Shown: positions 56,552-64,000 of the stretch, piece by piece
How the letters are laid out: each line of letters opens with the position of its first letter
Position numbering within the stretch: the first letter of the stretch is position 1
From: Siphonodentalium dalli
Taxonomy: Eukaryota > Mollusca > Scaphopoda > Gadilida > Siphonodentaliidae
Direction: 5' to 3'
DNA length: 64,000 bases
Assembly: GCA_032622095.1 (NCBI GenBank)
Contig: CP136065.1
Span: 247,441,474 to 247,505,473 of the forward strand
The notes under the pieces: generated by a model
Databases searched by the model: none
What the model was told of the DNA's origin: nothing
Seen by the model: the letters and a program-made list of their open reading frames with translations, nothing else
Translations under genes and position numbers: made by a program

Positions 56552-56954
56552 CAAGACTGAGTTTAGTGTGCCTGTCATTTGAGGTCCCCAGAGGGTGAAT
56601 TTAGTGACGCTATCCCACATTGTGGGCTAGCATCACCAAATTCACCCTCTTGGGACCTAATTCTGCATGGCCTCATCTGCTATGGGAGACATAGACTCAG
56701 ATTGAGGTTCCCAAATGGTGAATATTGTGATGTACACCCATTGGTAACCTTGATTATGCAATGTGTCATCTGCCAATTATAGAAAAATTAAAATAAAAAA
56801 GAAATAGAAGCTATGTGAGAAGATGAGGCCTAAGCAGAATGAGGTCCTCAGAGGGTGAATTTAGTTATGCTAGCCCACTATACAGTATAGTGTCACTACA
56901 ATACCCTCTGGGGACCTCATTCTGCAAATGACAGGCACACTAAACTCAGGCTTG
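56552..56954 (-). mobile_element. Family E MITE, copy 10
   Basis: CAAGACTGAGTTTAGTGTGC at left and CTCAGGCTTG at right. The flanking 8-mers GTTACAGC and GTTGCAGC agree at 7 of 8. The first hairpin tip (CCCACATTGTGGG) keeps its pairing through changes on both sides. Confidence 0.92.
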
Positions 56955-57179
56955 GTTGCAGCATGTTCAATGTGGTTAAAAGTTGGTCCATTGGAATAAT
57001 CACAGCTCATGCAGTGATGTTGCACCAGAATATTTGCAATAATGACCATTATTAAGGGGAGGGGGGCTTTTATCTTTCAAATCCAGTATATATATATATG
57101 CCACACTGCATCTTTCAATTACACTGCAAACAAATATTTTTCTATTTTATTGCTATGTTAAATTTTAGTAAGTGAACTC
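56955..57179. other. Unassigned sequence with a short AT microsatellite
   Basis: ATATATATATAT lies at about 57089. Nothing else is recognised. Confidence 0.35.
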
Positions 57180-57760
57180 AGACGTATCTATTTAAGATGA
57201 TCGGACTGGCTTTACTTGTGACAATAAATCACCTTTCAATGTTATCGCTGTACAGGGATATATTCTACTATGTATTAAAGTGGCCTATAGGTTAATATTA
57301 AGCATGCTTTTATTATTGCAATAAATCACTTCTGAGATCATATAACCTGAATATTGTTGAGCGTCCGATGTTGCTGGGTGGATATTTAATAGCTATATTA
57401 GAATCAATATTAGGAACTTTGATAACCATTGAACATGCTTTTCTTGTGACAATAAATAACTTTTTTAAATTCTATAAACTGAATATTTTGTTGAGTGTTT
57501 TATGCTTCTGGGTGGATTTTTTATAAACATTTTCGTATCTCTATGTGGAGCCGTAAAGACGCTTGAACATGTTTCTCTTATGATAATAAATCACTTTTGA
57601 AAAAAAGCAACATTAAAGCTGAATTTTGTAGAGTGTTTTATGTTGCTGGGTGGATTTTTCTCATAGGATTTGTTCAGATCTCTATAAGGAGACTCTGAGA
57701 CGATTGAACAGGCTTCTCGTGTGACAATATATCACTTTTGAAATAAAGTTTCTAAATATT
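57180..57760. repeat. Degenerate tandem repeat of about 150 bp, four units
   Basis: GTGACAATAAATCACTTTTGAA, TTGTTGAGTGTTTTATG and TGCTGGGTGGATTTTT recur in order. Confidence 0.8.
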
Positions 57761-57877
57761 TACTTTGTACAAAGGTTATCTAGGTGTTCCTTATATAATA
57801 AAGCAGGTAGCTATCATTGACAGAAATCAATCACATGATAACACAGTAGCTGTGACGCTCACGCAAAATAACTTCTA

Positions 57878-57916
57878 ATGACTCTTATGAGGCACAACTT
57901 TCTTTCGTTAATTCAG
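57878..57916 (+). CDS. Weak candidate first exon (13 codons, phase 0)
   Basis: The segment reads MTLMRHNFLSLIQ and is followed by the donor GTAGGT at 57917. It is phase 0, like the two better candidates, and 4.7 kb before the BTB exon. The start context is poor (C at -3) and the segment is short enough to arise by chance. Confidence 0.15.
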
Positions 57917-58129
57917 GTAGGTTGCGTAAAAGCTCTTTCAACCATTATGACACCTATACAATCGTGTACAAAGAATAAATTCATTTTAATATTTTGAGAA
58001 ATAACTTCAATGAATTAATCTTTATGGACACTCCCCTGCACATGTTTACTGTAGGATTTTAAGTGCCTTTGATATCTGTAGGTGTATTGAGTCATTTGCT
58101 CCGAACTTAGTCTGAACATGGGTCCACAT

Positions 58130-58790
58130 AGAATGAAGGTAGGTACGAGATATCGTTATTTCTCTTGAAGATGGTTTATCTGTATTGAGCTATTCAATCG
58201 TTATGCAGAAAAAGAGGTATGAACTCAATATTTTGTTTTGAACTACTAAGTATAGTACATGGAAAATGACGGTAGGTATAGGATATCGTTATTTCCCTTG
58301 AAGATGGTCTAGCTGTCTGTTTTAAACTATTAAGTAGTACACGGAAAAAGACGGTAGGTATAGAATATCATTATTTCTCGTAGAAGATCGTCTATCTGTT
58401 TTGAACTATTAAGTAGTACGGTAATGCCCTAAATAATCGACTCCTTAACCACAGCAGAATTATTGGAAATTTTTCAGGATTTAGTCGGAAATATGGCTTT
58501 TGTTGCCATTCATCGGAAAGCTCTCACTGAGAGCTTTTCGATGAATGGCAACAAGCCATATTTTCGACTAAATCCTGAAACATTACCCATAATTCTGCTG
58601 TGGTTAAGGAGTCAATATTTAGGGCATTACTGTACATGGAAAATGACGGTAGGTATAGGATATCGTTATTTCTCTTGAACATGGTCTATACTTTTTGAGC
58701 TATTGAATATTATATGGAAAAATGTTTGTATGTACAAGATAACATTGCGTCTGTTAAAGATTGTCTATCTTTTTTGAGCTATTGAGTATA
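58130..58790. repeat. Degenerate tandem repeat of about 80 bp
   Basis: GACGGTAGGTATAGGATATC, TTATTTCTCTTGAAGAT and GAACTATTAAGTAGTAC recur about six times. Family D copy 12 is inserted in it. Confidence 0.85.
58419..58632. mobile_element. Family D MITE, copy 12 (complete)
   Basis: TA on both sides. It starts CGGTAATGCCC instead of CAGTAATGCCC. Both arms are complete around AGCTCTCACTGAGAGC. Confidence 0.94.
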
Positions 58791-58945
58791 CATATTTTTT
58801 TATCTATTGAGTATACATATTTTTTGAGCTATTGAGTATACATATTTTTTTATCTATTGAGTATACATATTTTTTTATCTATTGAGTATACATATTTTTT
58901 TATCTATTGAGTATACATATTTTTTTATCTATTGAGTATGTACTA
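58784..58945. repeat. 25-bp minisatellite, about 6 copies
   Basis: The unit is GTATACATATTTTTTTATCT plus ATTGA. Two copies read TTGAGCTATTGA, which connects it to the preceding 80-bp repeat. Confidence 0.93.
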
Positions 58946-59559
58946 CATGGAAAAGAACTTCTAGAAGGTCTATCTGGTTTGAGCTAATGAGTATACATGT
59001 ACTACATGGAAAGGACTTCACGAGATCTATTTGTTTTTATCTATTTAATGGGTACACTGTGATCAAAGGAAGGTCGATACAACATGTTTTTTCTTCAAAT
59101 TGATCGACTATTAGGAGCGAGGGGTGATCAATTTCAAATTTAGATTACAAAAATTGTAACAATATTAAAGTTACAGAAATATTTGAGCAATTTCAAGTTT
59201 GAGAAATATCAGAGAAAGGTTTCAGGTAATGAAAGTTAACAATGACTATAGCTCATTGAGGTGATTCAGGTGAATCCATATAATATCAAATCACACGACT
59301 GTACATGAACTCATATTGTTATTCTTCATGCAAAATTAATGCAATGAAGAAAAAAATCATTACATATGGATATATATGGCTAGAGGGAAGGGCAGATGGA
59401 TGAATTACCATGGAGGGGGAGGGGGCATAAAGACTATTATATCAAGTTCCCACAGAATAGGAAAATGTTGAGTTATTTCTGTATCAAATTTTCAATCCAT
59501 TGTAAACTATGGTCCATTTAAATTCATTCCAATGAGATCATCCATGGAAGCCATCATTT
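58946..59559. other. Unassigned AT-rich sequence
   Basis: It includes a G-rich patch near 59413. No gene is recognised. Confidence 0.35.
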
Positions 59560-59956
59560 ATTAACACACCTGTACTGTATAAGGTCTTTTAGTGCTAGTG
59601 CTACCAGTGAGAGAAATAACTTATTAGCACACCTGTATTCTCTATAAAGTCTTTCAGTGCTGCCTATATTGTGAGATTTATCACATATATACACACACCT
59701 TTATACTATAAGGTCTTCCACTGCTACCTTTATCAGCAATTAGTTATTAGCACATCTGTATTCTCTATAAGGTCTTTCAGTGCTGCCTATATTGTGTGAT
59801 TTATCACATATATACACACACCTTTATACTATAAGGTCTTCCAATGCTACCTTTATCAGCAATTAGTTATTAGCACATCTGTATTATATAAGGTGTTCCA
59901 GTGCTACCTGTATTGTGAGAAATATCACATATAAACACACCTGTATTCAGAGCACC
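59560..59956. repeat. Tandem repeat of about 62 bp in 124-bp pairs
   Basis: ACACCTGTATTCTCTATAA, AAGGTCTT.CAGTGCT and GCCTATATTGTG alternate with CTACCTTTATCAGCAATTAG; alternate units are more alike, so a dimer has been copied. Confidence 0.9.
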
Positions 59957-60375
59957 TGGTCGCTATGTTATTAACTGGCGACTTTTGTTTGACTACTGGG
60001 AGTTGTCGTAAAATCGACATCACATGATCGCTTCTGCTGATCAAACAGCTTTCTTACGTCATTTGTTACCTGTCTTGTATGTTAATTAAACACTAATGAA
60101 TGTCACCTGTACCGCAGCCTGTAAATTAGTTTCCTGTGTGTCGATGACAGACGTACCAACGAGATGTCTTGTCACCTTGTATTTGGTTGGAGTCTTCACA
60201 AGTCACAATGACAGACGTACCAACGGGATCTCAATAATCTCATGATACGTTCTATTTGGTTTCGGGTTTCACGAGTCGGTGATGAATTCCATCCTTTGAC
60301 AGCTTCGTAATTAGCCTCTAATTATGGTTCCAAGGTCATACAAGGAACACTGATAGTAAAACTTTCTTATGTCAT
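59957..60375. other. Unassigned sequence with a short doublet
   Basis: ATGACAGACGTACCAACG.GAT occurs at 60145 and 60209. Nothing else is recognised. Confidence 0.4.
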
Positions 60376-60490
60376 CCTTGTACGTCAAGATAGGAAGATA
60401 TTGTATGTCAAGATAGGAAGATATTTGTACGTCAAGATAGGAAGATATTATAGGAAGATATTTGTATGTCAAGATAGGAAGATATTTGAA
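60376..60490. repeat. 26-bp tandem repeat, about 4 copies
   Basis: GTA.GTCAAGATAGGAAGAT plus ATTT is repeated, with one shortened unit. Confidence 0.92.
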
Positions 60491-60714
60491 TCCAAGATAT
60501 GCAACTTTCTCAAATTCTTTCTTTATTCATTTCATGAAAATTTAGAACAGTGTTTTTTTAGGATAGGTAATATTAAAGCCTCCCTATAACACTGGATAAT
60601 TTCAATCAATTTTTCAACATTTTGGTCAAAAGTTTATAGCTGGTGTGAGGCGATAATCATCTCAACTAAGATAGTTTATAAATAAACTTATATGATATAA
60701 AAAACTGAAATACT

Positions 60715-60985
60715 AGATTCACTTAAAATCAACTTACATTACCTAATTTCAACTGCGCTACCTGAGTTGAACTTAATCAACTAAAATTAACTAAAATCAC
60801 TTAAAATCAACTGAAAATACCTAATTTAAATCGAAATCACCTAATGTTAACTGAAATCAAATGATATAATCTAAAATTAACTTTAATAACTTAAAATCTA
60901 ATTAAAATACCTTAATTCAATAAAATCCCATAACATTAACTGAAATCAACTGAAATAATATAAAATTAACTTAACCCTGGATTAT
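60715..60985. repeat. Degenerate simple repeat of AAATCAACT-like words
   Basis: TTAAAATCAACT, ACCTAATTT and CTGAAATCAA alternate with many small changes. The same wording reappears at 62536-62577, just before the BTB exon. Confidence 0.75.
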
Positions 60986-61137
60986 ATATGTAAAATGCCC
61001 CATTTCCCATGGTTGTATGATAAAATGGCAATGTTTCATATGATATCTAGACCACTTTACAATATAGAATCAAACACATATAAGACTAGGTTATTATTAG
61101 GTTATACTGAATTAGAAAACACTTAAGATTTATCGTA

Positions 61138-61531
61138 TTAACCCTTTACCCAACAGAAGGGCCCTGTGCCAATGCATTCTCTTATATATGCGAGTCGACC
61201 ATAGGTCGCCTCGCATATATAAGAGAATGCATTGGCTTAACACATTAAAAATTATAAAATTGTTAAAGAATGTAAGAAAAAATGGTAAAAAGTGTTAAAA
61301 AAAGATTTTTTTTAGGCTAATGCATTCTCTTATATATGCGAGGCGACCTATGGTCGACTCGCATAAGAGAATGCATTGGCACTGGGCTAACTGTAACTAT
61401 CACAATGTGGTCAAGGAGCCGGTTCCAATGATATCCATATTTGTATGGTTCTATTGAGACAGACCCAAGATAATTTAGGCTGTTGAAGCTTTATTTGGCC
61501 GGTTTTGGCCGGTTTGTTGGTAAAGGGTTAA
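61138..61531 (-). mobile_element. Family B MITE, copy 7
   Basis: TTAA on both sides. The second hairpin has a 6-base deletion in its right arm (ACTCGCATAAGAG). Confidence 0.95.
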
Positions 61532-61549
61532 CGAGTCTATGTACACTCA

Positions 61550-61990
61550 CTCACAGTGGTTGAGCTTGCTATGTCATGCCCACCAACAGTTATCCCCAGG
61601 TTTCCCTATGCAAAGGAACATTATATTTATTGACACCATATGTTTTCAGCAATTACGTCAGATGTTTCAGACAGCATCAGCTTTTTATTTAAAAAATAGG
61701 ACTCTGTATATATAAATGAGGACATTCAGTCGTTATCCCGATAAAAGTTATCACCAGGTTTCCTATCCTAAGCAACAGTAGATTTATTGACAGTAAATTT
61801 ATTATTAATTTATTTAGTGGCAATTATGTCAAATGTTTCATATGGCATCAGCTGGTAAGTTTGTCAAATTTTAATTAAAACAAGTGCTAGATATCTTATA
61901 TAAATGAGATATACATGTATTAAATAGATGTCCTTGCTATGTCATGCTCGCCAACAGTTATCAGAAGGTTTCCTTATGCAACCCTGAAAT
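61550..61990. repeat. Degenerate direct repeat of about 190 bp, 2-3 units
   Basis: TGCTATGTCATGC.C.CCAAC, AGTTATC.CCAGGTTTCC and GTCA.ATGTTTCA.A..GCATCAGCT recur in order. Confidence 0.75.
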
Positions 61991-62133
61991 CTATATTTAA
62001 CAAGCCACATTCCCTTTTTACATGACGTATGTCGGCTGGTTGGTTTTCCGGCCAGCTGGGTTATAGCCATTTATGCGTTGGCCAGAAAACCGGCCAATTT
62101 TCCTGCCAACCGGGTTCAAAGGTTTTAATTCAC
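61991..62133. other. Sequence with GGCCGG inverted words
   Basis: GGTTTTCCGGCCAGC (62040) and GGCCAGAAAACCGGCC (62080) form an imperfect inverted pair. The wording resembles the GCCGG arm of family B but lies outside the TTAA boundary. Confidence 0.4.
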
Positions 62134-62533
62134 TTAACCCTTTACCCAACAGAACGGCCCTGTGCCAATGCATTCTCTTATATATGCGAGTCGACCATAG
62201 GTCGCCTTGCATATATAAGAGAATGCATTGGCTTAACACATTAAAAATTATAAAATTGTTAAAGAATGTAAGAAAAAATGGTAAAAAGTGTTAATTTTTT
62301 TTTTTTTTTAGGCCAATGCATTCTCTTATATATGCGAGGCGACCTATGGTCGACTCGCATATATAAGAGAATGCATTGGCACAGGGCATAACTGTAACTA
62401 TCACAATGTGGTCAAGGAGCCGGTTCCAATGATATCCATATTTGTATGGTTTTATTGAGACAGACCGAAGATATTTTAGGCTGTTGAAGCTTTATTTGGC
62501 CGGTTTTGGCCGGTTTGTTGGGTAAAGGGTTAA
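62134..62533 (-). mobile_element. Family B MITE, copy 8 (400 bp), 64 bp before the BTB splice acceptor
   Basis: TTAA on both sides, with both hairpins intact. It is the last element before the coding exon and sits just beyond the expected branch-point range. Confidence 0.96.
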
Positions 62534-62597
62534 AACCAAATGAAAATACCTAAATCCAACTGAAATAATCTAAAATCGTTGTTTTTTGTATTTGCAG
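62534..62597 (+). other. 3' splice site (branch region, T-rich tract, acceptor AG) of the BTB exon
   Basis: A T-rich stretch followed by TTTGCAG ends at 62597 and the exon starts at 62598 with GTA before the ATG. The 64 bases between the end of a family B MITE and the AG must hold the branch point; candidates lie in the stretch with ATCCAACTGA and ATCTAAAATC. The acceptor leaves the frame open (GTA ATG), so it can accept a phase-0 upstream coding exon or an untranslated one. Confidence 0.75.
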
Positions 62598-62600
62598 GTA

Positions 62601-63884
62601 ATGGATGACCAGAAACAGGAGGAACAACAAGTAAGCTCCCCGGTCAGCGCAACATCCTCCGACGGCAACCACATCCTCCGTGACGAAGTCGACTTCATTA
62701 GCAACGTCTCACAATTCTTCAACCAAGAATCACTCAGTGACATCCTGCTCAAAGTCGAAGACAGCAAATATTTCGGACACAAGTTCGTTCTCGCCAAATC
62801 TAGTGATGTGTTCCGGACTATGTTATATGATAGCCGATTTGAGAAAAGTGAAAACTCCGGTGTTCTTGATTTGAACGAGTCTGCTGAGTGTCAGGCCGTT
62901 TTTGATAAATTTTTACGTTTCTTGTACACGGCAGAAATATCCATCAACACGGATACCGCTGTGGGAATTCTGTGTCTCGCTGACAAATACAATGTAATCT
63001 CACTAAAGTCACTGTGTACGCGGTACATGGTGGAACACACGAAATCTCCAAAAGTTCACAATGCCTTGACATGGTATTCATGGGCCAAAATTCTCCACTT
63101 AGCAGACCTCATCGAGCAGTGCGCTAAAACAATAGCATGGAATGCCGAGGAGATACTACATTCGTCAGCGTGGATGTCGATGGAAGTCGACTTTGTCGAT
63201 GATATTCTGAACAATTCCAATCTCGTGATGAATAATGAATATCAGCTTTACTGCTCGGTGGTTGATTGGTTAAAACAGGAAAGTCATGTCGACCACTTAG
63301 CGAAACACGCCAAGAGGCTCCTCCCACTTATACGATTCCCGCAGCTGATGGTGACGCAGCTTTACGAAATCGAATGCAGTGATTTCGCACAAAGGTTGGA
63401 AACGTCTGAAATAATCCATGATTTAATAGGAAAGGCTTATCGATTTCGCTCTCTTTGTCCATCGCAATCAACTGTCAACATTCATTTCAACGAAAAGTTT
63501 TACTTGCCTAGAAATTACACACATCTTGTTGTTGACACAGTTCGTATGCAGAATACTATGAGGTTCGGGATTCAAGTTGACGTTCGGACTTACGTTGGCC
63601 CTGTTCCTTCCGTTACGAAGGAGGGCGACTGGAAAATTACTTACAGGAAAAATATGGAACAATGGGCGTTACAAATATACTGCCATGAATCTGCAATGGT
63701 GAGCGGTGAGGCACAGATCGAAGCGACCGTCGTTATTTATAACGAGAATGAGAAAGCGATTCAGGTTGAGCAGACGGACACGTTTATATGTACTCGCGGG
63801 AACCATCTACCACTTACAGTGAATGTCGCTTACCCGGAGGACTCAAAAACTATGGCTGTTATTATAAAGCCCATTCCAGAATAG
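62601..63884 (+). CDS. BTB/POZ-BACK domain protein, BTBD17-like (main coding exon)
   Basis: One uninterrupted exon encodes 427 residues and ends in TAG at 63882-63884. Residues 1-34 are a polar leader. Residues about 35-143 form a BTB/POZ domain, with the typical SDILLKV strand, the HKFVLAKSSDVFRTM helix start (H60) and the FLRFLYT segment. Residues about 148-255 fit a BACK domain (NALTWYSWAKIL, CSVVDWLKQE). Residues about 290-427 are a beta-rich C-terminal domain with no Kelch repeats, the layout of BTBD17-type proteins, where it is TRAF/MATH-like. BTB proteins of this kind usually dimerise and can serve as cullin-3 adaptors; that role is inferred from the family. There is no signal peptide, unlike vertebrate BTBD17. 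The ATG at 62601 has a strong context (G at -3, G at +4) and lies 3 nt inside the exon. The open frame upstream reaches only a TTG within the intron, so a longer single-exon protein is unlikely, although an upstream exon could add residues in frame. Confidence 0.9.
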   Translation: MDDQKQEEQQVSSPVSATSSDGNHILRDEVDFISNVSQFFNQESLSDILLKVEDSKYFGHKFVLAKSSDVFRTMLYDSRFEKSENSGVLDLNESAECQAVFDKFLRFLYTAEISINTDTAVGILCLADKYNVISLKSLCTRYMVEHTKSPKVHNALTWYSWAKILHLADLIEQCAKTIAWNAEEILHSSAWMSMEVDFVDDILNNSNLVMNNEYQLYCSVVDWLKQESHVDHLAKHAKRLLPLIRFPQLMVTQLYEIECSDFAQRLETSEIIHDLIGKAYRFRSLCPSQSTVNIHFNEKFYLPRNYTHLVVDTVRMQNTMRFGIQVDVRTYVGPVPSVTKEGDWKITYRKNMEQWALQIYCHESAMVSGEAQIEATVVIYNENEKAIQVEQTDTFICTRGNHLPLTVNVAYPEDSKTMAVIIKPIPE

Positions 63885-64000
63885 AGCAATAGTACTCAAT
63901 GAACTATACCATAGGTGCACGGCGCCAAAATTCGCAATTCCAGATGGAATTTACATGATCAGTTTTCTGCAGATAGTTATGAGAAAGTATATTTGTTAGA
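63885..64000 (+). other. Start of the 3' untranslated region of the BTB gene
   Basis: After the TAG stop there is no further exon signal and no AATAAA in the 116 bases before the window ends. The poly(A) site must lie outside the window. Confidence 0.5.

Noticed and set aside
58098-58160. Mini-exon ending at GTAGGTAC
   Set aside because: The same donor-like word recurs in each unit of the local 80-bp repeat.
62586-62600. Start of the BTB protein at an upstream TTG
   Set aside because: It lies in the intron before the splice acceptor, and TTG is not expected as a start; the ATG at 62601 has strong context.

Overview
The window looks like intergenic and intronic DNA from a marine invertebrate, most likely a lophotrochozoan and plausibly a bivalve mollusc. 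The grounds are an AT-rich background, spliced gene structure, very dense short non-autonomous DNA transposons (MITEs), a tRNA-derived SINE, and the diffuse repeats with runs of 'gtccgtccgtc' and 'tacccc' that are common in bivalve genomes. The species call is inference. I see no rRNA or tRNA gene, CRISPR array, prokaryotic operon, virus, or intact transposase or reverse transcriptase.

The only confident gene is at the right edge: a single long coding exon (62601-63884, + strand) for a 427-residue BTB/POZ-BACK protein of BTBD17-like architecture, preceded by a clear 3' splice site. Upstream on the same strand are short ATG-starting open segments that end at good 5' splice donors (13942-14004, 47822-47920, weaker ones at 22329-22530 and 57878-57916). 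Three of these end in phase 0, as the BTB exon requires, so most of the window may be the first intron(s) of this gene with alternative 5' exons. This is a hypothesis; no transcript evidence was available.

The rest is repeats, described here as families. Family A (TTAA target, CCCTTTCATGAC ends; 15 copies), B (TTAA, CCCTTTACCCAACA ends; 8 copies of about 400 bp, very similar to each other), C (TTAA, CCCTTTCAGTGCC-like ends; 3 copies) and F (TTAA, CCCTTTCTATACT ends; 3 copies) look like piggyBac-type MITEs. A, B and C share one hairpin module of about 70 bp. Family D (12 copies) is a roughly 213-bp nearly perfect palindrome with CAGT ends and TA target duplications (Tc1/mariner type). Family E (10 copies) has CAAGCCT ends and 8-bp target duplications readable in the sequence. 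Family G (2 copies) has CAGGG-type ends and 8-bp duplications (hAT type). There are two SINE copies, several single fold-back elements, and diffuse low-identity repeats.

Tandem arrays are a second theme: 30 bp x about 56 (1285-2972), 30 bp x 7 (9751-9960), 64 bp (12945-13690), 46 bp x about 55 (16400-18925), a G-rich 35-45-bp array with 16 copies of a CTCF-like core (29357-30046), 200 bp (32785-33340), 47 bp x about 52 (34573-37032), 60 bp x 12 (45890-46653), and several smaller ones. Two of the large arrays lie inside transposons: the CTCF-like array inside a family D copy, and the 47-bp array inside a family G copy. The most interesting signals are the CTCF-motif array, the modular double-hairpin design shared by unrelated MITE families with compensatory base changes, satellites growing inside MITEs, and the possible alternative first exons of the BTB gene.
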